Of a DNA stretch of 64,000 bases, positions 7,669 through 15,281 are shown one piece after another (the stretch's first letter is position 1; every line of letters starts with the position of its first letter). Source of the DNA: JAVVTR01 sp036653535 (GTDB lineage Bacteria; Bacteroidota; Bacteroidia; Bacteroidales; P3); NCBI GenBank assembly GCA_036653535.1, contig JAVVTR010000009.1, positions 5,290 through 69,289 of the forward strand, in the 5' to 3' direction. A program made the translations under genes and the position numbers. Below the pieces are notes generated by a model. That model was not told the DNA's origin. It saw only the letters and a program-made list of their open reading frames with translations, and did not search any database.

Positions 7669-9206
7669 ATAAAATTTGGTGTTTTTTGTGTATCTGCTTA
7701 GGAAGTATGGCCTTTGGCGAAAATTCTTTTACGCAGAATTTAAGTTTTCAAGGGCAGTTGCATTTGAAAAAACAAACTTCTTATCCAAAAGAGATAAGAA
7801 TTCGTGCCGTTCTCTTGGATTTCAAAAGTGCGGATACTCTTTATAAAGAAGATCATAAAGTTTACTTGGATAAAAATGGGGTGTTTAATTTGCTGATAGG
7901 TAGTGGAACTCCGGTGCAAGGTAGCTTTGCGGATATAGACTTTTTGCGCATGCTTAGTTTGGTGATTTTTGTAGAGGTGGATGGAAAAGGGCCTTGGTTG
8001 TTTGGGGGAAAAAGTGGAATTTATCCTGTGCCTTATGCGAATGCTACTGCTTCTGCTGCCGATTCTGCCGAAAGATTTAATTCGGTGAAGGTGTCGAAAA
8101 ATTTAATGTTGATTTCTAAGGAGGATACCATTTTAACTATAACGGAGCAAGATTCTTTGGGAACGGGTGGATGTACGCAGCCTTGGCTTAGTTGGAGTAT
8201 GGGACCTAATCAAAGAATGTATTTTTTTGGTACGGAAGCAGATCCGGAAAAATCGGCTCTTTTAAGTTTGCATTGGACTATTGAAAGTTCGAAGCCGGCT
8301 TTGGTTATGTATGATAAGAATTTTGTGCGGCATTATGCGGTGGTGGCACACTATTGGTCGCATTCAGGGCGGGAGCATCAACATATTAGTATGGAGGTGG
8401 ACGACTCTTTAGGGGCTGTGCAGACTCGTTTTGAATTTCCTTGGGGAAAAGAAAAAATAGATGTGGAAAGCCATAGTGCGGATTTTAGAATATCGGATGG
8501 GGGAAGCCTTTTGGTGGGTGAGGGAATAGAAGATACGGCTCGTGGAATAATTTACAAGGATCTTTGGGTAATGGATTCTTTGCAAATTGGTTCCATGAAC
8601 CAAGAAAGCGATTCGGCTATGTTATGGAAAATAAAAGAGTTAGATAAAGACGCCATGCTTCGTTTGTGGCAGGAAAATGGGGCGTCGGAGGCGGCTATTA
8701 GCTTGGTGCGAGGAAAAACCAATTGGTCGATAGCGCATGCGAATAAATTTAGTATTCAGCGTGGGAAAAAAATATTTTGTTGGATGAATTCCGAAGGAGA
8801 AATGGGAATAGGTGGGGAACCTTCCTCAGGGCAAGCTGTTTCTATAGCAGGAAGTATGAATGCGAACGGAAGTATTTTTAGTACAGGAGGTTCTCTTTCC
8901 GAGTGTAGATTGGCCGAATCGGATTTTGCTTCTGGAGAGGTTGTTGGAATAGATACTCTCACAGGGAAGGTGAGGTCGATGAAAAAAGGAGATGTATTTT
9001 TGGGAATAGCAAGTTCGGTAGATGCATCTGCTGTGTGTTTGAATTATGATGGGGCAAGCAACGCTAAGGTGGTGGCCATATTGGGTTTGGTTTCGGTAAA
9101 AAGCGATCAAGTGCAGGTAGTGGATGGAAAAGTTTATACGCTTTATGGCGATTATATAGGCATTAAGCAAGTTGGTAATTATGTGATATTAATACATTCC
9201 AGATAA
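7665..9206 (+). CDS. Secreted fibre-like surface protein, paralogue 1
   Basis: This 513-residue protein has a signal peptide (cleavage near SMAFGE). The N-terminal domain, about 25-125, resembles a module common in Bacteroidota surface proteins, with the pattern 'SFQGQL ... NGVFNLLIGSG ... YPVPYANA'. The middle contains shallow repeats like those of tail-fibre-type proteins (for example EMGIGGEP). The C-terminal part, with GEVVGIDTLTGKV, GDVFLGIAS and VVAILGLVSVKSD, resembles the G2/IMC-type end domain of fibre proteins. It is about a third identical by eye to the next gene and overlaps both neighbours. The specific ligand or function is unknown; an adhesin or surface appendage is inferred. 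Confidence 0.65.
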   Translation: MNKIWCFLCICLGSMAFGENSFTQNLSFQGQLHLKKQTSYPKEIRIRAVLLDFKSADTLYKEDHKVYLDKNGVFNLLIGSGTPVQGSFADIDFLRMLSLVIFVEVDGKGPWLFGGKSGIYPVPYANATASAADSAERFNSVKVSKNLMLISKEDTILTITEQDSLGTGGCTQPWLSWSMGPNQRMYFFGTEADPEKSALLSLHWTIESSKPALVMYDKNFVRHYAVVAHYWSHSGREHQHISMEVDDSLGAVQTRFEFPWGKEKIDVESHSADFRISDGGSLLVGEGIEDTARGIIYKDLWVMDSLQIGSMNQESDSAMLWKIKELDKDAMLRLWQENGASEAAISLVRGKTNWSIAHANKFSIQRGKKIFCWMNSEGEMGIGGEPSSGQAVSIAGSMNANGSIFSTGGSLSECRLAESDFASGEVVGIDTLTGKVRSMKKGDVFLGIASSVDASAVCLNYDGASNAKVVAILGLVSVKSDQVQVVDGKVYTLYGDYIGIKQVGNYVILIHSR

Positions 9207-10789
9207 TGAAAATAGCAAAAGTGTGTGTGTGGGTTTTATGTTTCTTTGCCGTGTTCTTTACAACGGTTTTTTCGCAAAATACATCGGGAATCAGTTATCA
9301 GGGTTTGATAATTAGGGCGGATAATTCGGTTTTATCTAAACGTAGCATTACGGTGAAGTTTTCTGTTTATGACGATAGCGAGCATTTATATTATAGGGAA
9401 TATCAGGAAACGAAAACGAATTCGGTTGGATTTTTTCAATTGACCATGGGGCAGGGGAAAATATTAAAAGGCTCTTGGGAGGATATTCCTTGGCTTTCCT
9501 TAAAAGTGAATGTGAAAGTAGAAGTGGATACGCTTAAAAATGGGCAGTATTTTGTTTATCAAGAAGGTCCATTTCAGTCGGTGCCATATTCGCGCTATGC
9601 TTGGAGGTCGAATGGAAGCTTTTTGAAATTTGATACTCTCGGAAATGCTTTTTTTCCTGTAGATTCTGCCTTTTATGTTCTTTCCGGTTCGTCTCCTTTC
9701 GACACTATATTAACTCTTTTTTCCGATGGGAGGATAGGTATAGGAACGACTAAACCACGAGATGGTGTGGAAATGGGGGTCAATAAAAGACTACATCTTT
9801 CTAGCGAGGAATGGCATCTAGAACAGAGTGGGGTCATTACATTGCAGGCATTAAACGACTCTGCTAAACCGGCTCTTACTTGGTTTGATGAGCTTGGGGA
9901 AATTCGTTCTGCCATTACTACTTACGACCGTAAGAGAATAGATCCAAAACATAATCAAGAGTTTGTAATAGAGACGGATAATGGGAAGGGAGAGATGTTA
10001 CCTCGTTTTGCCATCCCTTATGGGCGTGACTGGACGGAGATACGTACTCATAATGCGGATTTTAGAGTAGGGGATGGGGGAAGTTTTTTTGTTGGAAGTG
10101 ATACCGAACCTGGTTCTGCTCAGATATTTGGAAATTTATATGTGGGGCGGCGTATGGGGATAGGGCGTAAAAACTGGCAGGTGGCCGATCCTTTTTATTC
10201 TAAATTTTCGGTAGTGGAAATCTACAGTCGATCTCAAAAAGCAGGATTGTTGATTCAAAATGAGGATGGACAGCATCAGGCGGGCCTACATTTAACCAAA
10301 GGCTCTAATACTTGGACTATTTCTAATAAAGGAGATCTCTTTTTCGAATACAATGATACGGCACGTATTACAGTAATGTCGGATGGAAAAATGGGAATAG
10401 GAAATACAAATCCACAGCAAGCCTTGGAGGTCAATGGAAATGTTTTCAGCAGCGGATCTTTGATGTCGGCTCTTTCGGCTTATGCTTGTTATTTGGAAAC
10501 GGAGGAGGTATTGCATAAAGGCGATGTGGCTGGGGTGAACCCTCTTACTTCAAAAGTTCGTAAGTATAAGAGAGGGGATAATTTAGTGGGGATAGTATGT
10601 GGGCAAGCAGGGGTGGTTGCTAATTATTCGGTTGATAAGGTAAAGAACGACTCTTGGGCTTTAGTTGCTTTGACTGGAGAAGTGTTTTTTGATAAGTCGC
10701 AAGTTAAGGTGGTAGGTTCTTCCGTTTATACTTTGGATAATATTTTGATAGGGTATAAATTACGGGATGGGGTACTAATTTTACGATAA
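9206..10789 (+). CDS. Secreted fibre-like surface protein, paralogue 2
   Basis: The 527-residue product begins with a signal peptide ending near FSQNTSG. It has the same layout as its upstream neighbour: an N-terminal module (GISYQGL, GFFQLTMGQG, SVPYSRYAW), a middle region with two GIG motifs of fibre proteins (DGRIGIGTTKP and DGKMGIGNTNP), and a C-terminal domain with DVAGVNPLTSKV, NLVGIV and ALVALTGEV. The last parallels the G2-like end domain of phage and surface fibres. The start overlaps the upstream stop by one base, so the three secreted genes form one translationally coupled operon. No T9SS sorting tail is visible on this protein, so its route to the surface is unclear. Function unknown. 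Confidence 0.65.
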   Translation: MKIAKVCVWVLCFFAVFFTTVFSQNTSGISYQGLIIRADNSVLSKRSITVKFSVYDDSEHLYYREYQETKTNSVGFFQLTMGQGKILKGSWEDIPWLSLKVNVKVEVDTLKNGQYFVYQEGPFQSVPYSRYAWRSNGSFLKFDTLGNAFFPVDSAFYVLSGSSPFDTILTLFSDGRIGIGTTKPRDGVEMGVNKRLHLSSEEWHLEQSGVITLQALNDSAKPALTWFDELGEIRSAITTYDRKRIDPKHNQEFVIETDNGKGEMLPRFAIPYGRDWTEIRTHNADFRVGDGGSFFVGSDTEPGSAQIFGNLYVGRRMGIGRKNWQVADPFYSKFSVVEIYSRSQKAGLLIQNEDGQHQAGLHLTKGSNTWTISNKGDLFFEYNDTARITVMSDGKMGIGNTNPQQALEVNGNVFSSGSLMSALSAYACYLETEEVLHKGDVAGVNPLTSKVRKYKRGDNLVGIVCGQAGVVANYSVDKVKNDSWALVALTGEVFFDKSQVKVVGSSVYTLDNILIGYKLRDGVLILR

Positions 10790-10800
10790 TTTTACGATAA
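10779..10800 (+). repeat. 11-bp tandem duplication across a stop codon
   Basis: TTTTACGATAA occurs twice in tandem. The first copy contains the last codons and TAA stop of the upstream gene. Confidence 0.85.
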
Positions 10801-10808
10801 GGTTTGAT

Positions 10809-11771
10809 ATGTCGGAAGTTTTTGTGCGTTCGTATTCTTCTTATTTAAAATTGGAGCAACAATTGTCGGATGCCAGTGTGGAGGCGTATTTGCATGATGT
10901 TCGTTTGTTTATGCAATATAGAAATCTATGCAATAGAACTCTACCCCATGGCGAAAAAAAAGAGGGGGAAATTTTAGATTTTCCGGAAACGGAAGTTGCT
11001 TTAAGGAATACGAAAGTTCAAGATATAGAATTTTTTATAGCTTATTTATTCGATTTGGGAATGAGTGCCACTTCTCAGGCTCGTATTCTTTCTGGAATTA
11101 AAAGTTTTTTTCATTATTTGGTATTAGAAAAAATAGTAGAGGTTTCGCCGGCGGAGTTGGTGGAGGCTCCTAAAATTAAACGTTCCTTACCGGATGTTCT
11201 TTCCTATGAGGAAATAAAAAAAATGTTTGCACTTATAGATCTTAGTACGGTGGAGGGTCGTAGAAATAGGGCTATGTTAGAAGTGCTGTATGCTTGTGGC
11301 TTACGAGTTTCGGAATTGGTGAATTTGCAAATATCCAAACTCTATATTCCGGATGGATTTATACGGGTTATTGGAAAGGGCGATAAGGAACGTTTAGTGC
11401 CTATAGGAGCAATGGCTTGCCAGCAGATGCAGAATTATATTCTTTACGATCGTTGTCATCTTTCTATTCGAAAAGGCGAAGAAGATACGGTGTTTTTAAA
11501 TCGGCGTGGAGGAAAGCTTTCGCGAATTATGGTGTTTTATATCATTAAAGATTTGGCTCAAATGGCCGGTATTCGTAAAAGTATTAGTCCACATACCTTT
11601 AGACATAGCTTTGCTACTCATCTTATAGAGGGTGGTGCCGATTTAAGGGCGGTGCAAGATATGTTGGGGCATGAATCTATTACTACTACCGAAATATACA
11701 CGCATTTGGATAGACGTTACTTGAAAAGTACGATAGATAAATTTCATCCTATGAATAAAAAAAATTACTGA
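10809..11771 (+). CDS. xerD: Tyrosine recombinase XerD/XerC type
   Basis: This 320-residue recombinase has an N-terminal SAM-like core-binding domain (about 1-115) and a C-terminal catalytic domain. All active-site residues are present: R166 (ACGLRVSEL), Lys in GKGDKER, H262 and R265 (PHTFRHSFATH), H288 (LGHESI) and nucleophile Y297 (EIYTH). Length and motifs fit the housekeeping Xer recombinases that resolve chromosome dimers at dif. A loop of about 15 residues near 45-60 is longer than usual. It is not next to any integrated element, so a phage integrase role is unlikely. Bacteroidota often carry two Xer proteins, so xerC versus xerD is not certain. Confidence 0.88.
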   Translation: MSEVFVRSYSSYLKLEQQLSDASVEAYLHDVRLFMQYRNLCNRTLPHGEKKEGEILDFPETEVALRNTKVQDIEFFIAYLFDLGMSATSQARILSGIKSFFHYLVLEKIVEVSPAELVEAPKIKRSLPDVLSYEEIKKMFALIDLSTVEGRRNRAMLEVLYACGLRVSELVNLQISKLYIPDGFIRVIGKGDKERLVPIGAMACQQMQNYILYDRCHLSIRKGEEDTVFLNRRGGKLSRIMVFYIIKDLAQMAGIRKSISPHTFRHSFATHLIEGGADLRAVQDMLGHESITTTEIYTHLDRRYLKSTIDKFHPMNKKNY

Positions 11772-11844
11772 ACTTTTTTATAAATTCTAAATATAGAAAA
11801 TATCCATGTGAACGTTTATAATTTGTATCTCTTTTCAAAAAGTT

Positions 11845-12837
11845 TTAGCCTCTTTTTTCCCGTTCCATTAGTTTTATCATAATTTGCACGGCGTTGGTTG
11901 CCGCTCCTTTGCGAATATTATCGGCTACAATCCATAAGTTTAAGCCATTAGGGATAGATTCGTCGCGACGAATGCGGCCTACAAATACTTCGTTTTTGTT
12001 GTAACAGTAAAGGGGCATGGGATAGATATTGCGCAGTGGTTCATCTAAAACTTTAATTCCAGGCATGTTTTCGAGTAAGGTCCGAATGGCTTTGATTTCA
12101 AATGGTTTTTGTGTTTCTATGTTTACTGCTTCCGAATGACCACCAGTTACAGGAACTCGTACAACGGTGGCGGTAATACCAATAGCGGGATCAGAGAGAA
12201 TTTTTTTAGTTTCGTTTACTAATTTAGTTTCTTCGGTGGTGTAACCATTGTCTTGAAAATCGCCTCCGTGGGGAAGTATATTGCGATTGATGGGGTAGGG
12301 GTAAACTCGTTCTGCTTCTATTCCTTTGCTTTCATCTTCTAACTGTTTAAGCGCTTTTACACCAGAGCCGCTTACGGATTGATACGTGGAAATGACTAAA
12401 CGTTTTATTCCAAATGCTTGGTGGATGGGGGCTAAAGCCAATACCATTTGAATAGTAGAACAATTAGGATTAGCAATAATACGATTTTCTGCTTTAATTG
12501 CATTTATATTTACTTCTGGAATTACTAAAGGAACCTCTTTATTCATGCGCCAAGCAGAAGAATTATCAATAACGATACATCCTTTTTTTGCAAACAGGGG
12601 AGCATATTCTGTAGAGGTACTTCCTCCTGCTGAAAAAATGGCATAATTAGGGGCAGATTCTATGGCTTCTTCTACCGATACTACTTTAATTTTTTTACCT
12701 GCGAAAATAACTTCTTTCCCTACGGATTTGGCAGAGGCAGCAGGGATAAGGTCTATGTTTGTAATGCCGTATTCTTCTAATACTTTAAGCATAACAGAAC
12801 CAACTAAACCGGTGGCACCAATAATGGCTATTTTCAT
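11845..12837 (-). CDS. asd: Aspartate-semialdehyde dehydrogenase
   Basis: The 330-residue enzyme reduces aspartyl phosphate to aspartate semialdehyde with NADPH, the branch point to lysine/diaminopimelate, threonine and methionine. The N-terminal Rossmann motif is GATGLVGSVML. The active-site cysteine is C126 in NPNCSTIQ. The later RVPVTGGHSEAV stretch holds the substrate-binding and catalytic His region. Length is typical. It stands alone between convergent xerD and a divergent secreted-protein gene, so it is probably monocistronic. Confidence 0.95.
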   Translation of the reverse strand: MKIAIIGATGLVGSVMLKVLEEYGITNIDLIPAASAKSVGKEVIFAGKKIKVVSVEEAIESAPNYAIFSAGGSTSTEYAPLFAKKGCIVIDNSSAWRMNKEVPLVIPEVNINAIKAENRIIANPNCSTIQMVLALAPIHQAFGIKRLVISTYQSVSGSGVKALKQLEDESKGIEAERVYPYPINRNILPHGGDFQDNGYTTEETKLVNETKKILSDPAIGITATVVRVPVTGGHSEAVNIETQKPFEIKAIRTLLENMPGIKVLDEPLRNIYPMPLYCYNKNEVFVGRIRRDESIPNGLNLWIVADNIRKGAATNAVQIMIKLMEREKRG

Positions 12838-12933
12838 TTTCTTATTTTTTTTTCGTTAAAAAACATATTTTTCGTTTATTAAAGTAGGCTGGTCTTAGGA
12901 GGCTTTGGCTTTCTAATGGTCCTTACGAGAGAG

Positions 12934-12941
12934 CAAAAATA
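12934..12941 (-). promoter_or_regulatory. Probable -7 promoter element for asd
   Basis: The minus strand reads TATTTTTG, matching TAnnTTTG, about 97 bases before the asd start. The -33 position carries TTTT rather than TTTG. It overlaps the region just before the divergent gene. Confidence 0.4.
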
Positions 12942-12958
12942 AAATTAAATGTAGTATT

Positions 12959-14668
12959 ATGAAAACGAAGAGGGGAATATTTTTTGTTTTTATAGGAAAA
13001 TTATTTATAAGTTTCCTTTTTACTCGTCTTTTATGCACTGCTTCCCTGTATGGACAATGGCGAGACGATTTTGATTTGAATTTAGAGGCTTGGCAAGGAA
13101 GTAAAAGTTTTTTCTGTATGGAGGGCGGATTTTTAAAAAGTTGTGGTCCGAAAACTTCCTCTTTCTTATATCTTTCCCGTTCTTTGGCTTTTTCATCCTC
13201 TAAGAAAAATTTTCCCATAGAAAAAAAGAATATGGCGGGAATATACCCATTGGGAGATTCTGTTCTTAGATGGGAATGGGGAATAGATATAGATTTTTTA
13301 ACTTCCAGCACTAATTTCTTTAGGCTTTATTTATGTAGTACCGATACGGCTTTTGGGGAGGATGGTTTACAAAGGATGTATTATTTACAGTTGGGGGAAA
13401 AAGGAAGTAAAAATCGTTTTAGGTTGTTTTTCCAAAAGGGAGACACCACAGTGGAAGTATGGGCGGGAAGCAGCGTTTACGCCTCTAATAAGGGTTGCGA
13501 AATGCGTTTAAGGGTGGAACTTTCTTCGAATGGATGCTTGAAAATTTACACTACTTCCTCTTTGTTGGATTCCCATTGGAAGTTGGAAGCCGATAGTATA
13601 ATGGAAAATATTGGGGATTCTGTAGGGGGATTAGGTGTTTCGGAAGGGGCGCTTTATAGTGGTCTATCTATAAAATATAGTAACGGAAGTAGATACAATA
13701 AATATAATTTCGATTATGTTCTATTTGAAAAAGCAATAAGAGATACGGTGGCTGCGGGTTCCGGAGGGGATTCTTCTGAGCAGGAACAAATAGAAAACGA
13801 TTCTTTGGTAGAACCTAAAATGGGAGATTTCCTTTTTAGTGAAATTCTATTTGATGTGCCGGCCTTGGAAAGTAAATTTGTAGAAATTTATAATGCCTCG
13901 AACAAAAAGCTTGCTTCTTTTGGCTTGGCTCTTGGGGTGTGGGTAGATAAAGAATTGAAATGGAGTAGACTTACTACCTCTATGGATACTTCCTCTATAA
14001 TGCCTGGGTTTTATCGAGCATTTGCTAAGGATGCCTCTAAATTATCGCTTCTTTATACGTCTTGTTCTGATTATATACAAAGTTCTAGGTCTTTTCCTTC
14101 TTTAGATGTACAAGAGGGAAATTTGTGTTTGGGATTTTTAAGCAAAGACACTTTAATTTTGGATAAAATGTACTATAATAAAAACATGCATCATCTTTTA
14201 CTTCCTTCGGTTAAAGGTATTTCTTTGGAGAGAATAAGGTTTGACCACTCGGCTATGGAGGCCAATAACTGGCATTCGGCAGCCCAAACTGCAGGATATG
14301 CTACTCCTGGCTGTGTTAATTCGCAATATAGAGAAGATGGAGAGGACAATGGGGGTATGGGGAAATATTTCACCTTGTCTTCCTCTTTTATTACCCCCAA
14401 TAACGATGGCTTGAATGATTATTTAGAAATAAGTTGGAATAAAAATTTGCAAGGATACTTTTGTTCTATCCTTATTTTTGATTCCTATGGACGTTCTCTT
14501 TGTGTGCTGGCTAAGGAGGTGTTGCTTGGAAGTTCCGGACATTTTATTTATGCGGGAATAGATGCTAAGGGGAGCCGACTTAGAGCTGGAATTTATATTG
14601 TATTGGTAGAAATCAGTCGAAAAGATGGGAAAAGAAAATATCTTAGATATGCCTTGGCGATAGCATAG
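12959..14668 (+). CDS. Secreted protein with lamin-tail-like domain and T9SS type B (gliding-associated) C-terminal domain
   Basis: 569 residues. A signal peptide at the N terminus ends near SLYGQW. Residues 30-260 look like a lectin/laminin-G-like beta domain found in such exoproteins (WRDDFDLN start). Around 285-400 the pattern GDFLFSEILFDVP and KFVEIYNAS matches lamin-tail-like domains. The last 90 residues are a clear type B sorting domain: SSFITPNNDGLNDYLEI, IFDSYGRSL and AGIYIVLVE. In this family the domain directs export by T9SS and anchoring through SprF/PorP-like partners. The cargo's activity is unknown; the architecture suggests a nuclease- or adhesion-associated exoprotein, but no catalytic motif is seen. 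Confidence 0.78.
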   Translation: MKTKRGIFFVFIGKLFISFLFTRLLCTASLYGQWRDDFDLNLEAWQGSKSFFCMEGGFLKSCGPKTSSFLYLSRSLAFSSSKKNFPIEKKNMAGIYPLGDSVLRWEWGIDIDFLTSSTNFFRLYLCSTDTAFGEDGLQRMYYLQLGEKGSKNRFRLFFQKGDTTVEVWAGSSVYASNKGCEMRLRVELSSNGCLKIYTTSSLLDSHWKLEADSIMENIGDSVGGLGVSEGALYSGLSIKYSNGSRYNKYNFDYVLFEKAIRDTVAAGSGGDSSEQEQIENDSLVEPKMGDFLFSEILFDVPALESKFVEIYNASNKKLASFGLALGVWVDKELKWSRLTTSMDTSSIMPGFYRAFAKDASKLSLLYTSCSDYIQSSRSFPSLDVQEGNLCLGFLSKDTLILDKMYYNKNMHHLLLPSVKGISLERIRFDHSAMEANNWHSAAQTAGYATPGCVNSQYREDGEDNGGMGKYFTLSSSFITPNNDGLNDYLEISWNKNLQGYFCSILIFDSYGRSLCVLAKEVLLGSSGHFIYAGIDAKGSRLRAGIYIVLVEISRKDGKRKYLRYALAIA

Positions 14669-14965
14669 AAAGGGGATTAAAGAATTTTAAATGTTTTATG
14701 GAATCCCTTGGAAAGCCCTTGAAAAGATATTTGACTGCCCATGCAAAAGAATTTAAGGATTTCTTTATAAGCTATTAGACTATTATTCGGCTGTCCATTC
14801 AAAATCTTTCTTTATAAGCTATTAGACTATTATTCTGCTGTCCATTCAAAACCTTTCTTTATAAGCTATTAGACTATTATTCGGCTGTCCATTCAAAACC
14901 TTTTGAAAGTCATTAGGGTGCATTTTAAATGGCAATATTTTCCCTTGAATGCTTCTGTCCTTATT
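14669..14965. other. Intergenic region with no gene
   Basis: This stretch of about 300 bases has no credible ORF or RNA gene. It holds the 47-bp tandem repeat at 14761-14901 and AT-rich flanks. The short duplicated words 'cccttggaaag/cccttgaaaag' and 'gactgcccat/ggctgtccat' suggest older decayed copies of the same repeat. Confidence 0.7.
14761..14901 (+). repeat. 47-bp tandem repeat, three copies
   Basis: Units start at 14761, 14808 and 14855 with almost no divergence (one or two substitutions per copy). The array ends about 65 bases upstream of the -33 box of the B12 operon. It contains no ORF. Confidence 0.93.
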
Positions 14966-14997
14966 TTTGGCAATGTGCTATAAATTCTTTAATTTTG
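14966..14997 (+). promoter_or_regulatory. Promoter of the B12 uptake operon
   Basis: TTTG at 14966-14969, a 20-nt spacer, then TAATTTTG at 14990-14997: a full match to the Bacteroidota promoter. Transcription would start about 15003, directly in front of the cobalamin riboswitch. Confidence 0.75.
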
Positions 14998-15004
14998 CAC
15001 TCCT

Positions 15005-15165
15005 TTTCGGAGAAAGGGAATTAGGTGAAAATCCTAAACAGACCCGCTGCTGTAAGTTTCGAAAACATCGAAGAAATCGTTTTAGCCACTTAAGTTTTAG
15101 AGCTAATTTTATGCTTAGGGAAGGCTTCTTTAGATGGAAACGAGTCAGAAAACCTGCCGAATTAA
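15005..15165 (+). promoter_or_regulatory. Cobalamin riboswitch
   Basis: The conserved cobalamin aptamer blocks appear in order: AGGGAATTAGGTGAAAATCC, then ACAGACCCGCTGCTGTAA (B12-box-like core), GCCACTTAAG, TTAGGGAAGGC, and GAGTCAGAAAACCTGCC. It lies in the leader between a good promoter and the BtuB-like receptor gene, the classic setting in which adenosylcobalamin binding shuts off uptake genes. An 82-residue ORF overlapping it is not real. Confidence 0.93.
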
Positions 15166-15281
15166 GGAATAGGAGATGCTATACCGGTTTTTTATAGAAA
15201 TTGGATATATGGAAGCCGTGGATAGTATTCTCAACCTCTACTGTTTAATGCCTTCGGGGATTGGGGCTTAAATTTTGCATC

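Noticed and set aside
10809..11771. Xer recombinase as a phage or island integrase
   Set aside because: There are no flanking repeats, tRNA or phage genes. Length and motifs fit the housekeeping Xer enzymes.
14761..14901. CRISPR array
   Set aside because: The three units are full tandem copies with no unique spacers and no cas genes in the window.
14949..15197. 82-codon plus-strand ORF upstream of the BtuB-like gene
   Set aside because: It starts with TTG and runs through the conserved cobalamin riboswitch, which explains the sequence better than a protein.
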